Source: Inquilinus limosus
GTDB taxonomy: Bacteria; Pseudomonadota; Alphaproteobacteria; DSM-16000; Inquilinaceae
Direction: 5' to 3'
Length of the DNA: 62,192 nucleotides
Assembly: GCF_002195995.1 (NCBI RefSeq)
Contig: NZ_NHON01000034.1
Span: 1-62,192 of the forward strand
Shown here: in pieces, positions 1 to 8,065 of the stretch
Layout of the letters: each line of letters starts with the position of its first letter
How positions within the stretch are numbered: the first letter of the stretch is position 1
The notes under the pieces: generated by a model
The model's database searches: none
Seen by the model: only the letters and a program-made list of their open reading frames with translations
Told to the model about the DNA's origin: nothing
Made by a program: the position numbers and the translations under genes

Positions 1-1
1 C

Positions 2-345
2 GACCAGAACACCCCAGCCAGCCGTTACTGCCACTCGCCACGGCTCTATCCCAACCGGATCGAGGAGCCCTGGTACGATCCCGATCATGCCGTCCGCCGT
101 GTCCGGCCGCCGGCGACATCAAATGGCAGGGCGACAAGGTCTTCATCTCCCAGGCCCTGATCGGCGAAACCGTCGGCGTCGCCGAGACCCAGTCCGGCGA
201 CTGGATCGTCCGCTTCGCAGACGTCGATCTCGGCCTGATCGACCGTAACACTCGAACCCTTCGCCGCTGCAGGGCGGCCCGGCCGGGCCGCCCTATAGCA
301 CCAGAACAAACCGTGGAAACTGTCAACCATGTCCCCGGTCCATAG
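2..345 (+). pseudogene. IS481-type transposase, C-terminal remnant with frameshift
   Basis: The first reading frame enters from outside the window and gives a typical IS-transposase tail (SRLYPNRIEEPW-like segment, then DPDHAVRRVR near base 100). The continuation GDIKWQGDKVFIS, ALIGETVGV and LGLIDR is only open in a different frame from about base 112, so one base has been lost or gained between bases 100 and 112. The order of these motifs matches the last ~110 residues of rve-type (DDE) transposases of the IS481 family. The second frame stops at the TAG of 343-345. Only the tail is in view, so the catalytic core cannot be judged. The copy as seen is broken; programmed frameshifting is possible but not usual for this family. 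The family name is from memory of motif style, not a search. Confidence 0.75.
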
Positions 346-370
346 TGTCAACCATCTCTCCGGTTGCACA
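321..370 (+). mobile_element. Probable right end of the IS481-like element (two copies of an end motif)
   Basis: Two 18-base copies beginning TGTCAACCAT and ending CCGG lie at 321-338 and 346-363, exactly 25 bases apart, right after the transposase stop. The stretch then runs into GGTTGCACA, whose terminal CA fits the TG...CA ends of IS481 elements. The other end lies outside the window, so the terminal inverted repeat and target duplication could not be checked. Confidence 0.55.
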
Positions 371-467
371 GCGTCCGCGCGCGAGTAGGCAGGACACCGA
401 ACTCGGCATCCGCGTCGATTTGCGACAGTCCAGGTCCGCTCGCGCCGAGAGAACCCCCTCCCCCTAA

Positions 468-490
468 CCCCCTCCCGCAAGGGGAGGGGG
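468..490. repeat. Short GC palindrome (intergenic hairpin)
   Basis: CCCCCTCCC, loop GCAA, GGGAGGGGG form a 9-bp perfect stem within a C/G-rich block. It sits between the IS end and the next gene and resembles the small intergenic palindromes found elsewhere in the window. There is no T-run, so it is more likely a repeat than a terminator. Confidence 0.5.
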
Positions 491-575
491 GACTTAAAGG
501 AGGCAATGCGTGAATGCCGTAGCTCCTCGGGGAGGGTGAGGGGGCGTTCACCTCGACGCAGGAAGGGCACGGCCC

Positions 576-1124
576 ATGAACCTCTATCTCCGCCTCATCC
601 GCGTGGTGGTCGCGGCGCTGCTCGGCCGCCGGCTCGGCCTGCTGGACGACAGCGTGGTGCGGTTCCGGGTCTGGCCCAACGACCTCGATTTCAACCTGCA
701 CATGAACAACGGCCGGTACCTGACCGTCATGGATCTCGGCCGCACCGACCTGATGCTGCGGGTCGGGCTGGTCGGCCTGCTGTGGCGCCGGCGCTGGGCG
801 CCGGTGCTGGGCGGGGCGACCATCCGCTACCGCCGCTCGCTCGCCGCCTTCGCCGGCTACCGGCTGCGCAGCCGGCTGCTCGGCTGGGACGAGAAGTGGC
901 TGTATCTGGAGCAGGGCTTCGAGGACGCCCGCGGCGCCGTCGCCGCGCATGCCGTGGTCAAGGCCGTGTTCCGCCGCCGCGGCGGCACGGTGCCGACCGC
1001 CGAGATCGCCGCCGCCTTCGGCTGGCAGGGTCCCTCGCCCGAACTGCCGGCCTATGTCCAGGCGTTGCGCGACGGTGAGGAGGCGATGCGTGAGGGACTG
1101 CGCGAAGGGCCGCGCGCCGCCTGA
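576..1124 (+). CDS. Thioesterase-like (hotdog fold) protein
   Basis: 182 residues. The segment WPNDLDFNLHMNNGRY at residues 33-48 is the hallmark of 4HBT-like acyl-CoA thioesterases (hotdog fold), with the conserved Asp at 36 or 38 and the HMNN at 42-45. A hydrophobic N-terminus (residues 6-17) could anchor it to the membrane, as in the THEM6-like branch. AGGAAGG sits about 10 bases before the ATG. It stands alone: the next gene starts 67 bases downstream and is secreted, with no obvious functional tie. The substrate is unknown. The family assignment is confident; the reaction is inferred from the family. Confidence 0.75.
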   Translation: MNLYLRLIRVVVAALLGRRLGLLDDSVVRFRVWPNDLDFNLHMNNGRYLTVMDLGRTDLMLRVGLVGLLWRRRWAPVLGGATIRYRRSLAAFAGYRLRSRLLGWDEKWLYLEQGFEDARGAVAAHAVVKAVFRRRGGTVPTAEIAAAFGWQGPSPELPAYVQALRDGEEAMREGLREGPRAA

Positions 1125-1191
1125 TCTTCGCCTTGTTCCCGCCGCGAGGCCGGGCCAGTCTGGCGCCGGAATCCGACGGGGGAGGGGACGG

Positions 1192-3198
1192 ATGAGATTC
1201 CTGGCAGGCCTGGTCGCCGCCGCAGCGCTTGCGGCCCTATCCTCATCGCCACCCGCCATCGCGGCCGGGTCGCCGGACCCGAAGGCAGTGGCGGAGGCGA
1301 TCACCTCGATCTACATTCCGCTCGCCCTCACCCGCGCCGTGGTCGCCAGCTGCGACAAGGCCGACGCCTCCGGCGCCGCATCCCATGCGGCGGCGCTGGA
1401 GTCCTGGCGCAAGGCGAACGATGCCGAGGGGCTGGAGCGGCTGATGGAACGGGTGCTGGCCGGCAACAGCGGCCTGACCAATGCCCGGTCGAAGATGGAC
1501 GGCGCCATCCAGGCCCAGGCCGATGCGATGATCCAGAAAAGCCCGCTGGTCTGCGCCGCCCTGCCGGCGCTGTTCGGCGGCCGGACGTTCGCCCTTGCCA
1601 ACGCCGCTTCGGCCCGCAGCGTGCTGCAGGCCATGGCCGGGCCGGCGGCGCCGCTGCCGAAGACACTCTATTCCGCCGGCCAGCTCTCGGCCCTGGCGGC
1701 CGAGGCTTGGCGCCAGGTGCCGAAGGACAAGGGCGACACCGACCAGACCGACTGGGTCTCGACCGTCCTGGGCAAGGTCGGGCTGATCGCCGTCTCCGGC
1801 CGGGTGGTGGATGACGACGAGCTGCAGCAATGGACGGAAGACCAGCAGTCGCTGTGGAAGGTGAAATGCGACTTCGAGGACGGTGCCGAGGAAGCACTGT
1901 TCGGCCGCCAGATCGGCAAGGACGTGGTCGTCTCCGGCCGGATCGACCGGGTCTACGACTTCAAGCTGATCACGATGGAAGGCTGCCGGCTGCTCGACGA
2001 TGCCGGCGGCATCGCCAGGGCCAGCCTGCCGGAGGAGACCGGCCTGACGCCGAAGCCGAAATCGCTGTTCTCGATCGCCCAGCTCTCGGCGGTGGCGGAG
2101 GAGCTGTTCCGGCGCGCCCCCGGCCAGCGGGACGACGACAAGGTCGATGCCGTCACCGCGGCGATGCAGAAGCTGGGGCCCGTGGTCCTGAGCGGCCGGT
2201 CGGACGGCGACGAGCGGCTGCGGCAATGGCTGCCGGAGCGGCAATCGATCTGGACCGCCAGCTGCAGCTTCGCCGACAAGGCGGAGGAGGCGCGCTTCAA
2301 GCAGGCCAAGGGGCAGGACGTCGCCGTGGTCGCCCAGATCAGCCGGGTCTACGCCTTCAAGGTGTTCAACCTGTCCTATTGCCGGGTGCTGGCCGACCCG
2401 TCGCGCATCGCTCGGTCGACCCTGCCGGAGGATGGCGGGCTGGAATACCGGCCGCCGAATGCGCAGGAGGTCGATGCCGGGCCGGACAAGGGCGTCCCCG
2501 CCGGGCAGATCGAGGCGATGCTGTTCCGCGAGCAGTTCCAGGTCGGCATCAACCCCGGTGGCGGCAGCTACACCGACCGCAACGAGGAGAGCTACCTGCT
2601 GCTGAAGGACGGCACCGCCTATCACTACGAGTTCGACTATCCGCCGACCGATCTCGATGCCGACCAGGTCCGCCGCCGGGCACCGCAGGACTGGTCGCGC
2701 TGGGAGAAGCCGGACCGGAAATACGTGATGACCGCGGCGGCGGGGGAGCGGGCCGACCTGGCCAGCTTCACCGTGCTGAAGCCGTTCCCGCCGGATTCCC
2801 GGCTGGATCACGCTTACTACTACCTGAACGTGTCGATGGGCGGCGTCACCTCGCGCATCGACATCACCTTCCGGCCGGACGGCACTTTCGAGCGGCACCA
2901 GGGCGGCAGCTTCTTTTCGCAGAGCCCGGTCGGGACCGGGCCGGATGGCGGCTCGGTCGGCGTCTTCAGCGGCGGCATGGGCGCGGTGATGAGCGAGAAC
3001 GGCTTCTCGGTCGGCGGCGCGCTGAAGTCCCATGATTCGAAAGGCCGCTACCGGCTGGACGGCTACACGCTGCAGCTGTCGGCCGATGACGGCACGGTCA
3101 CCCGGCTGCGCATCGGCGTGCCGGGCGACGACGTCACGGCGCCGGACACGCTGAACATCGGCGGCACCAGCTACTGGGACGCGGAGAAGGAGAAGTAG
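1192..3198 (+). CDS. Secreted protein with two tandem OB-fold-like (tRNA_anti-like) repeats
   Basis: 668 residues from an ATG preceded by GGGGGAGGGGA. The first 25 residues form a signal peptide with an AIAA-type cleavage site. Residues about 157-283 and 287-416 are two copies of one module. Each has an AQLSALA or AQLSAVA entry, a VSGR or LSGR strand, a W..KC.F or W.A.C.F core, a GKDVVVSGRI or GQDVAVVAQI strand, a C-R-L/V-L turn and a SLPEE/TLPED exit. This pattern matches bacterial tRNA_anti-like OB-fold domains, which despite the name are often periplasmic and of unknown ligand. Residues about 430-668 form a further domain, rich in Gly and aromatic residues, that I do not recognise. I assign no enzymatic function. 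It is flanked by unrelated genes and probably transcribed alone. Confidence 0.7.
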   Translation: MRFLAGLVAAAALAALSSSPPAIAAGSPDPKAVAEAITSIYIPLALTRAVVASCDKADASGAASHAAALESWRKANDAEGLERLMERVLAGNSGLTNARSKMDGAIQAQADAMIQKSPLVCAALPALFGGRTFALANAASARSVLQAMAGPAAPLPKTLYSAGQLSALAAEAWRQVPKDKGDTDQTDWVSTVLGKVGLIAVSGRVVDDDELQQWTEDQQSLWKVKCDFEDGAEEALFGRQIGKDVVVSGRIDRVYDFKLITMEGCRLLDDAGGIARASLPEETGLTPKPKSLFSIAQLSAVAEELFRRAPGQRDDDKVDAVTAAMQKLGPVVLSGRSDGDERLRQWLPERQSIWTASCSFADKAEEARFKQAKGQDVAVVAQISRVYAFKVFNLSYCRVLADPSRIARSTLPEDGGLEYRPPNAQEVDAGPDKGVPAGQIEAMLFREQFQVGINPGGGSYTDRNEESYLLLKDGTAYHYEFDYPPTDLDADQVRRRAPQDWSRWEKPDRKYVMTAAAGERADLASFTVLKPFPPDSRLDHAYYYLNVSMGGVTSRIDITFRPDGTFERHQGGSFFSQSPVGTGPDGGSVGVFSGGMGAVMSENGFSVGGALKSHDSKGRYRLDGYTLQLSADDGTVTRLRIGVPGDDVTAPDTLNIGGTSYWDAEKEK

Positions 3199-3223
3199 GG
3201 GCGGAGGCTCGCCTGCTCCACTG

Positions 3224-3313
3224 TGTCATTGCCGGGCTTGACCCGGCAATCCAGGGGCCACCGAGAGCGGCTTTGAAAGCCCCTGGATCCCCGGGTCAAG
3301 CCCGCGGATGACA
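3224..3313. repeat. 90-bp intergenic inverted repeat
   Basis: The left arm (TGTCATTGCCGGGCTTGACC...) is answered by a near-complementary right arm ending in CCGCGGATGACA, with the inner arms CCAGGGGC and GCCCCTGG. It lies between convergent genes and would form a long hairpin in RNA from either strand, so it could also stop transcription. The TCATTG/GATGAC boundaries resemble those of the other palindromic repeats in the window. Confidence 0.7.
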
Positions 3314-3351
3314 GAAAAGGAATGCAAGACCGTGAGTGAGAGGCACCGCCG

Positions 3352-3864
3352 TCAGGCGTGCTCCTTCTTCCACTTCTGGACCTTGCGCAGGATCATGTTT
3401 CGGCGCAGCGCCGAGATGTGGTCGACGAACAGCACGCCGTTCAGATGGTCGATCTCGTGCTGCACGCAGGTGGCCAGGATGCCGGTCGCATGCGTCTCCT
3501 GCCGCGCGCCGGTCTCGTCCAGGTAGCGGACCTTGACCTCGGCCGGGCGCACCACCTCGGCCCATTGCTCGGGCAGCGACAGGCAGCCTTCCTCGGCGGT
3601 CTGCAGGTCCTCCGACGCCCAGGTGATCTCCGGGTTGATCAGCCGCAGCGGCGCCGGCGGCTCGCCCTTGCCGGCGACGTCGATGACGATGATCCGCTCC
3701 AGGAGGCCGATCTGCGGCGCGGCCAGGCCGATGCCCGGCGCGGCATACATCGTCTCAAGCATGTCGTCGGTCAGCTTGCGGATTCGGTCATCCACCGCGG
3801 CGACCGGCTTCGCCTTGGTCTTGAGACGGGGATCGGGGACGATCAGGATCGGGAGCTTGGCCAT
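3352..3864 (-). CDS. def: Peptide deformylase
   Basis: Removes the N-terminal formyl group from nascent proteins in the cytoplasm. The 170-residue length is normal. All three family motifs are intact: GIGLAAPQIG (44-53), EGCLSLP (92-98) and QHEIDH (135-140). The metal ligands are Cys94, His136 and His140, and Glu137 is the catalytic acid/base. The start is the ATG giving MAKLPILIVPD; longer in-frame extensions upstream have no family counterpart. It is transcribed away from the acidic orphan gene that follows. The usual partner fmt is not in view, so this may be a second or stand-alone def. Confidence 0.95.
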   Translation of the reverse strand: MAKLPILIVPDPRLKTKAKPVAAVDDRIRKLTDDMLETMYAAPGIGLAAPQIGLLERIIVIDVAGKGEPPAPLRLINPEITWASEDLQTAEEGCLSLPEQWAEVVRPAEVKVRYLDETGARQETHATGILATCVQHEIDHLNGVLFVDHISALRRNMILRKVQKWKKEHA

Positions 3865-3995
3865 CGTGCGGTCGAAATAGGCGCGGGGCCGGCGGGGGTC
3901 AAGCGTCGGCATCTGCGGGGCTGCCGTGTGGGGAGCCCTGTGATAGGGTGCGCCCCGCGCCGCCGGGGCGCAGGACGACAGACAGGACGAGAGCC

Positions 3996-4622
3996 GTGAC
4001 CGCGATAGCCAAGCCCGAGACATCGCTGCTGGCCGATATGGGGCCGGAGGAGCAGGAGCGGCTGCGGTCGATCGCCGAGGACGTCCGCAGCGGGGCCAAT
4101 TGGGTGGTGCGCAAGCGCAAGCTGCTCGACACGCTGCTGGCGATCGAGGCGGCGATCGGCGGCACGCCGAACGAGGCGCTGATCGGCGACGACAGCGACT
4201 TCGCCGCTCTGCGCGACGAGATCCGGAAGATGGAAGAGGCGGCCCAGGCCGCCGCGGCCGCCGCCGGCGAGGCGCCGGACGAGCCGCTGGACGAGGACGA
4301 GCTGGCCGCCGCCGCCAACGAGATCGCCTTCCTGACCGGCCTGCCGACCTATGTCGGCGTGGTGCTGGAGATGCTGGACGAGCGCGAGGTCACGACGGTC
4401 GAGCAGGCGGCGTTCTATCATCTCTCGGCCCATCCCGAGCATCAGCGCGCCGCCGACGCCTGGTTCGACGCCGACATCCGCAACGACAAGGCGTTCCGCA
4501 AGTTCCTGCGCGCCAACCGCGACTATTCCGACCTGCTCGACCGGTTCGAGGAGATGCTGGACGTGGTCGAGGAGGGGCCGGAGGACGAGGAGCTCGACGA
4601 TTCCCCCGCCACCCGGCACTGA
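3996..4622 (+). CDS. Acidic protein of unknown function
   Basis: 208 residues from a GTG preceded by ACAGGACGAG; an upstream in-frame GTG (3948) would add 16 residues. The protein is strongly acidic, with an Ala/Glu-rich stretch around residues 75-105 that may be coiled or disordered and a Glu/Asp-rich tail (EEGPEDEELDD). The middle part (about 107-190) has regular helix-like patterning. No signal peptide, membrane segment or recognisable motif is seen. It ends 22 bases before the aminotransferase start, so the two are probably co-transcribed. I do not recognise the family. Confidence 0.65.
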   Translation: MTAIAKPETSLLADMGPEEQERLRSIAEDVRSGANWVVRKRKLLDTLLAIEAAIGGTPNEALIGDDSDFAALRDEIRKMEEAAQAAAAAAGEAPDEPLDEDELAAAANEIAFLTGLPTYVGVVLEMLDEREVTTVEQAAFYHLSAHPEHQRAADAWFDADIRNDKAFRKFLRANRDYSDLLDRFEEMLDVVEEGPEDEELDDSPATRH

Positions 4623-4644
4623 CGGCAGCGGCGCGAATCCCGAG

Positions 4645-5802
4645 ATGAAGCCCGGCAACGCCATCTTCTCCGGCCTCGGCACCACGGTGTTCGAGGTCAT
4701 GTCGCGGCTGGCCCGCCAGCACAACGCGGTCAATCTCGGCCAGGGCTTTCCGGACGGGAAGGGGCCGGAGGATGTGCTGCGGGTCGCTGCCACCGCCATC
4801 ACCGACGGCTGGAACCAGTATCCGCCGATGCTCGGCCTGCCCGAACTGCGCCAGGCCGTGGCGGCGCATGAGAAGCGCTTCTACGGGCTGGAGGTCGACC
4901 CCGACAGCGAGGTCGTGGTCACCTCCGGCGCCACCGAGGCGCTGGCGGCGGCCCTGTTCGCGCTGATCGAGCCGGGCGACGAGGTGGTGCTGTTCGAGCC
5001 GCTCTACGACGCCTATCTGCCGCTGGTCCGCCGCGCCGGCGGCGTGCCGAAATTCGTGCATCTGGCGCCGCCCGACTGGTCCTTCGACCGGGCGGCGCTG
5101 GCCCGCGCCTTCTCGCCCCGGACCAAGGCGGTGCTGTTCAACAACCCGCTGAACCCCGCGGCCAAGGTGTTCGGCGCGGCCGAGCTCGACCTCCTCGCCG
5201 AATTCGTCGAGGGCTCGGACGCCACCGTCATCTGCGACGAGGTCTATGAGCACCTGGTGTTCGATGGCCGGCGGCACCAGCCGCTGATCGCCCGGCCCGG
5301 CATGCGCGAGCGCTGCCTGAAGATCGGCTCGGCCGGCAAGACCTTCTCGCTGACCGGCTGGAAGGTCGGCTACGTCACCGCCGCGCCGGCGCTGGCGGCG
5401 CTGCTGGGCAAGGTGCACCAGTTCCTGACCTTCACCACCCCGCCCAACCTGCAGGCCGCCGTCGCCTACGGTCTGGCCAAGGGCGACGATTATTTCGACG
5501 GCCTGACCGCCGAGCTGCAGGGCAAGCGCGACCGCTTCGCCGCCGGCCTCACGGCGCTGGGCCTCGGGGTGCTGCCCTGCGACGGCACCTATTTCGTCAA
5601 TCTCGACATCGGCTCGACCGGCTTCAACGGCGACGACCAGGCCTTCTGCCGGCATTTGATCGAGGAGGTCGGCGTCGCCGCCATCCCGGTCTCGGCCTTC
5701 TATGCCGAGACCCCGCTCCCGACCGTCGCCCGCTTCTGCTTCGCCAAGCAGGACGCGGTGCTGGACGAGGCCTTGGCACGGCTGGCGAAACGGTTCGGCT
5801 AG
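4645..5802 (+). CDS. Class I/II PLP-dependent aminotransferase
   Basis: 385 residues, the usual size for fold-type I aminotransferases. The substrate loop NLGQGFPD is at 30-37, SGATEAL at 94-100, the cofactor Asp in ICDEVYEHL (Asp198, Tyr201), and the Schiff-base lysine in GSAGKTFSLTGWK (Lys232). The NLGQGFPD and KTFSLTGWKVG signatures are those of the kynurenine/methionine aminotransferase (YbdL/KAT) branch, so glutamine- or methionine-type donors are plausible. The exact substrate cannot be read from sequence. It follows the acidic orphan gene closely, and a palindromic repeat follows it. Confidence 0.88.
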   Translation: MKPGNAIFSGLGTTVFEVMSRLARQHNAVNLGQGFPDGKGPEDVLRVAATAITDGWNQYPPMLGLPELRQAVAAHEKRFYGLEVDPDSEVVVTSGATEALAAALFALIEPGDEVVLFEPLYDAYLPLVRRAGGVPKFVHLAPPDWSFDRAALARAFSPRTKAVLFNNPLNPAAKVFGAAELDLLAEFVEGSDATVICDEVYEHLVFDGRRHQPLIARPGMRERCLKIGSAGKTFSLTGWKVGYVTAAPALAALLGKVHQFLTFTTPPNLQAAVAYGLAKGDDYFDGLTAELQGKRDRFAAGLTALGLGVLPCDGTYFVNLDIGSTGFNGDDQAFCRHLIEEVGVAAIPVSAFYAETPLPTVARFCFAKQDAVLDEALARLAKRFG

Positions 5803-6744
<942 letters not shown>

Positions 6745-6805
6745 GGGCGTCCGCCCTTGACAGGGCCGGCCATTCGCCCGACCTTTATCGCAGGTGCAAC
6801 AAACG

Positions 6806-6819
6806 AAAGGAGGTGATCC
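6806..6819 (+). promoter_or_regulatory. Extreme Shine-Dalgarno sequence
   Basis: AAAGGAGGTGATCC is the exact 14-base complement of the standard 16S rRNA 3' tail (GGATCACCTCCTTT), not just its core. The GGAGG is seven bases before the ATG of the next small ORF. Ordinary genes in this window show 4-6 matching bases. Such a site should bind initiating 30S subunits very tightly. Confidence 0.85.
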
Positions 6820-6820
6820 G

Positions 6821-6916
6821 ATGTCTAGCGCTCCGGTGACCATGATCTCCGCGGCTTCCCTGATGGGACGTGCGTCGGATCGGGCGATGTCGGCAACCTC
6901 CGGTCTGCCGGCCTGA
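6821..6916 (+). CDS. 31-residue small ORF behind the extreme Shine-Dalgarno sequence
   Basis: The peptide begins MSSAPVTMISAASLMGR and ends TSGLPA, followed by TGA. It is Ser/Ala/Met-rich with no charged cluster or clear membrane helix. It is placed perfectly behind the 14-base ribosome-binding site and followed 71 bases later by a strong terminator, so a discrete ~200-nt transcript seems likely. Whether the peptide matters, or the RNA acts through its 16S-complementary segment, cannot be told. I do not recognise the peptide. A TTGACA at 6757-6762 might be the -35 box, but no well-spaced -10 follows. Confidence 0.55.
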   Translation: MSSAPVTMISAASLMGRASDRAMSATSGLPA

Positions 6917-6987
6917 CACCGACCATTTCGTCGCGGTGATCCGCGCGCCGGCACTCAAGACCGGCGCCGCACCGAACGTTGAACTCG

Positions 6988-7015
6988 AACCGCCGCCCCT
7001 CAGGGCGGCGGTTTT
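6988..7015 (+). terminator. Rho-independent terminator of the small transcript
   Basis: AACCGCCGCCC, loop CTCA, GGGCGGCGGTT form an 11-bp perfect stem ending in TTTT. It closes the small-ORF transcript. Confidence 0.8.
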
Positions 7016-7310
7016 GCGTCCGGCCTCCGCGCCTCTCGGGCGGCAATCTCAGTCCGGACAATGATTTCGGAAGCGGACCGAGCCCCAGCATTGTGCAATG
7101 CACCCATGCGATGGGTCTCCGGCATTGACTTTCGATCTCCCCGCCGCCACTTCTACGGTCGAATTCAATCACCATCCCGGCATGGTTTCGCCGCTGCCCC
7201 GCGATACGCGATCTGCAGCGCAGGACGCCGCCTTTGCGCGCGTCCCGACAGCCGCCATGTGGGTCCGGAGGGGATCCGCCGGGACCGGCTTCAGCAAGGG
7301 AGAATAATAC
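7016..7310 (+). other. Non-coding region before the PfpI-like gene
   Basis: No convincing gene is seen. It contains a perfect 14-base palindrome, GCATTGTGCAATGC (7088-7101), a possible operator or hairpin. A TTGACT follows about 20 bases later and could be a -35 element, but no clear -10 is spaced correctly. AAGGGAG just before 7311 is the ribosome-binding site of the next gene. Confidence 0.4.
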
Positions 7311-7883
7311 ATGCAGAACGACAAGCCTCTCGCCGGCAAGACGATCGCCATCCTCGTGTCGAACGGGTTCGAGGAAGTCCAGATGACCGAGCCGCAGCGG
7401 GCCCTGCTCGCCGCCGGTGCCACCCTGAAGATCGTCTCGACCGAGCAGGGGCTGGTCAATGGCTGGCACGAGAAGGCGTGGGGCCACTACTTCGCCGTCG
7501 ACGTGCCGCTGTCGAACGCGCTGGCCGCGGATTTCGACGCCGTCCTGATCCCGGGCGGTGAGCGCGGCGTGGCCAAGCTGGCCGCCAACCCGCACACCAA
7601 GCGCATCCTCCGCGGCTTCGCCGATGCCGGCAAGCCGGTCGCCGCCCTGGGCGGCGCGCCGCAGCTGCTGGCGCTGTCCGAGCGCATCCAGGGCCGCACC
7701 GTGGTCGCCAACGAGGCCGTGCGCGAGACCCTCGAGGCCGCCGGCGCCAAGCTGGTCGACGAGACCGTGGTGGTCGACGGCAACCTGATCACTGCCCGCG
7801 ACGACCTCGACATGCCGGCATTCAAGGAGTCGATCGTCGAGCACTTCACGACCGTCGCCGCCTCGCTGGCCGCGGCCGCCTGA
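7311..7883 (+). CDS. DJ-1/PfpI-family protein lacking the nucleophile cysteine
   Basis: 190 residues, one DJ-1/PfpI domain. The early LVSNGFEEVQMTEP (residues 16-28) supplies the conserved Glu, and VLIPGG is at 78-83. At the nucleophile elbow, where active members read A-[IV]-C-H-G-P, this protein reads ALGGAPQLL, so both Cys and His are Gly (Gly114, Gly115). Protease, deglycase or amidotransferase chemistry through that Cys is therefore not possible. A binding, regulatory or stress role is more likely. It is monocistronic, with its own terminator directly after the stop. Confidence 0.85.
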   Translation: MQNDKPLAGKTIAILVSNGFEEVQMTEPQRALLAAGATLKIVSTEQGLVNGWHEKAWGHYFAVDVPLSNALAADFDAVLIPGGERGVAKLAANPHTKRILRGFADAGKPVAALGGAPQLLALSERIQGRTVVANEAVRETLEAAGAKLVDETVVVDGNLITARDDLDMPAFKESIVEHFTTVAASLAAAA

Positions 7884-7910
7884 TCCTCCGGGACCAGGAC
7901 CAAATTCGAA

Positions 7911-7940
7911 GGGCGCCGGTTTCCGGCGCCCTTTTTGTTT
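7911..7940 (+). terminator. Rho-independent terminator after the PfpI-like gene
   Basis: GGGCGCCGG, loop TTT, CCGGCGCCC, then TTTTTGTTT. A perfect 9-bp GC stem with a U-tract, 27 bases past the stop codon. Confidence 0.9.
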
Positions 7941-7968
7941 GTCCGATTGGCGGACCGTTCCCTTTGCC

Positions 7969-8049
7969 GTCATTCCCGCGAAAGCGGGAATCCCTTTCCG
8001 GTCCAGGCGTCACGGGGCGTAGCAAGATCCCCGCTTTCGCGGGGATGAC
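7969..8049. repeat. 81-bp intergenic palindromic repeat
   Basis: The outer arms GTCATTCCCGCGAAAGCGGG and CCCGCTTTCGCGGGGATGAC mirror each other, each with its own inner hairpin (CCCGC-GAAA-GCGGG type). It lies between the terminator of the PfpI-like gene and the end of the converging opp operon. It shares the GTCATT/GATGAC edges of the other repeats. Confidence 0.8.
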
Positions 8050-8065
8050 GGGGTTGGGATGTGAG

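Noticed and set aside
6757-6790. TTGACA as promoter of the small ORF
   Set aside because: The only -10-like segment (TTTATC) is 21 bases away, too far for a confident promoter; kept as a remark only.
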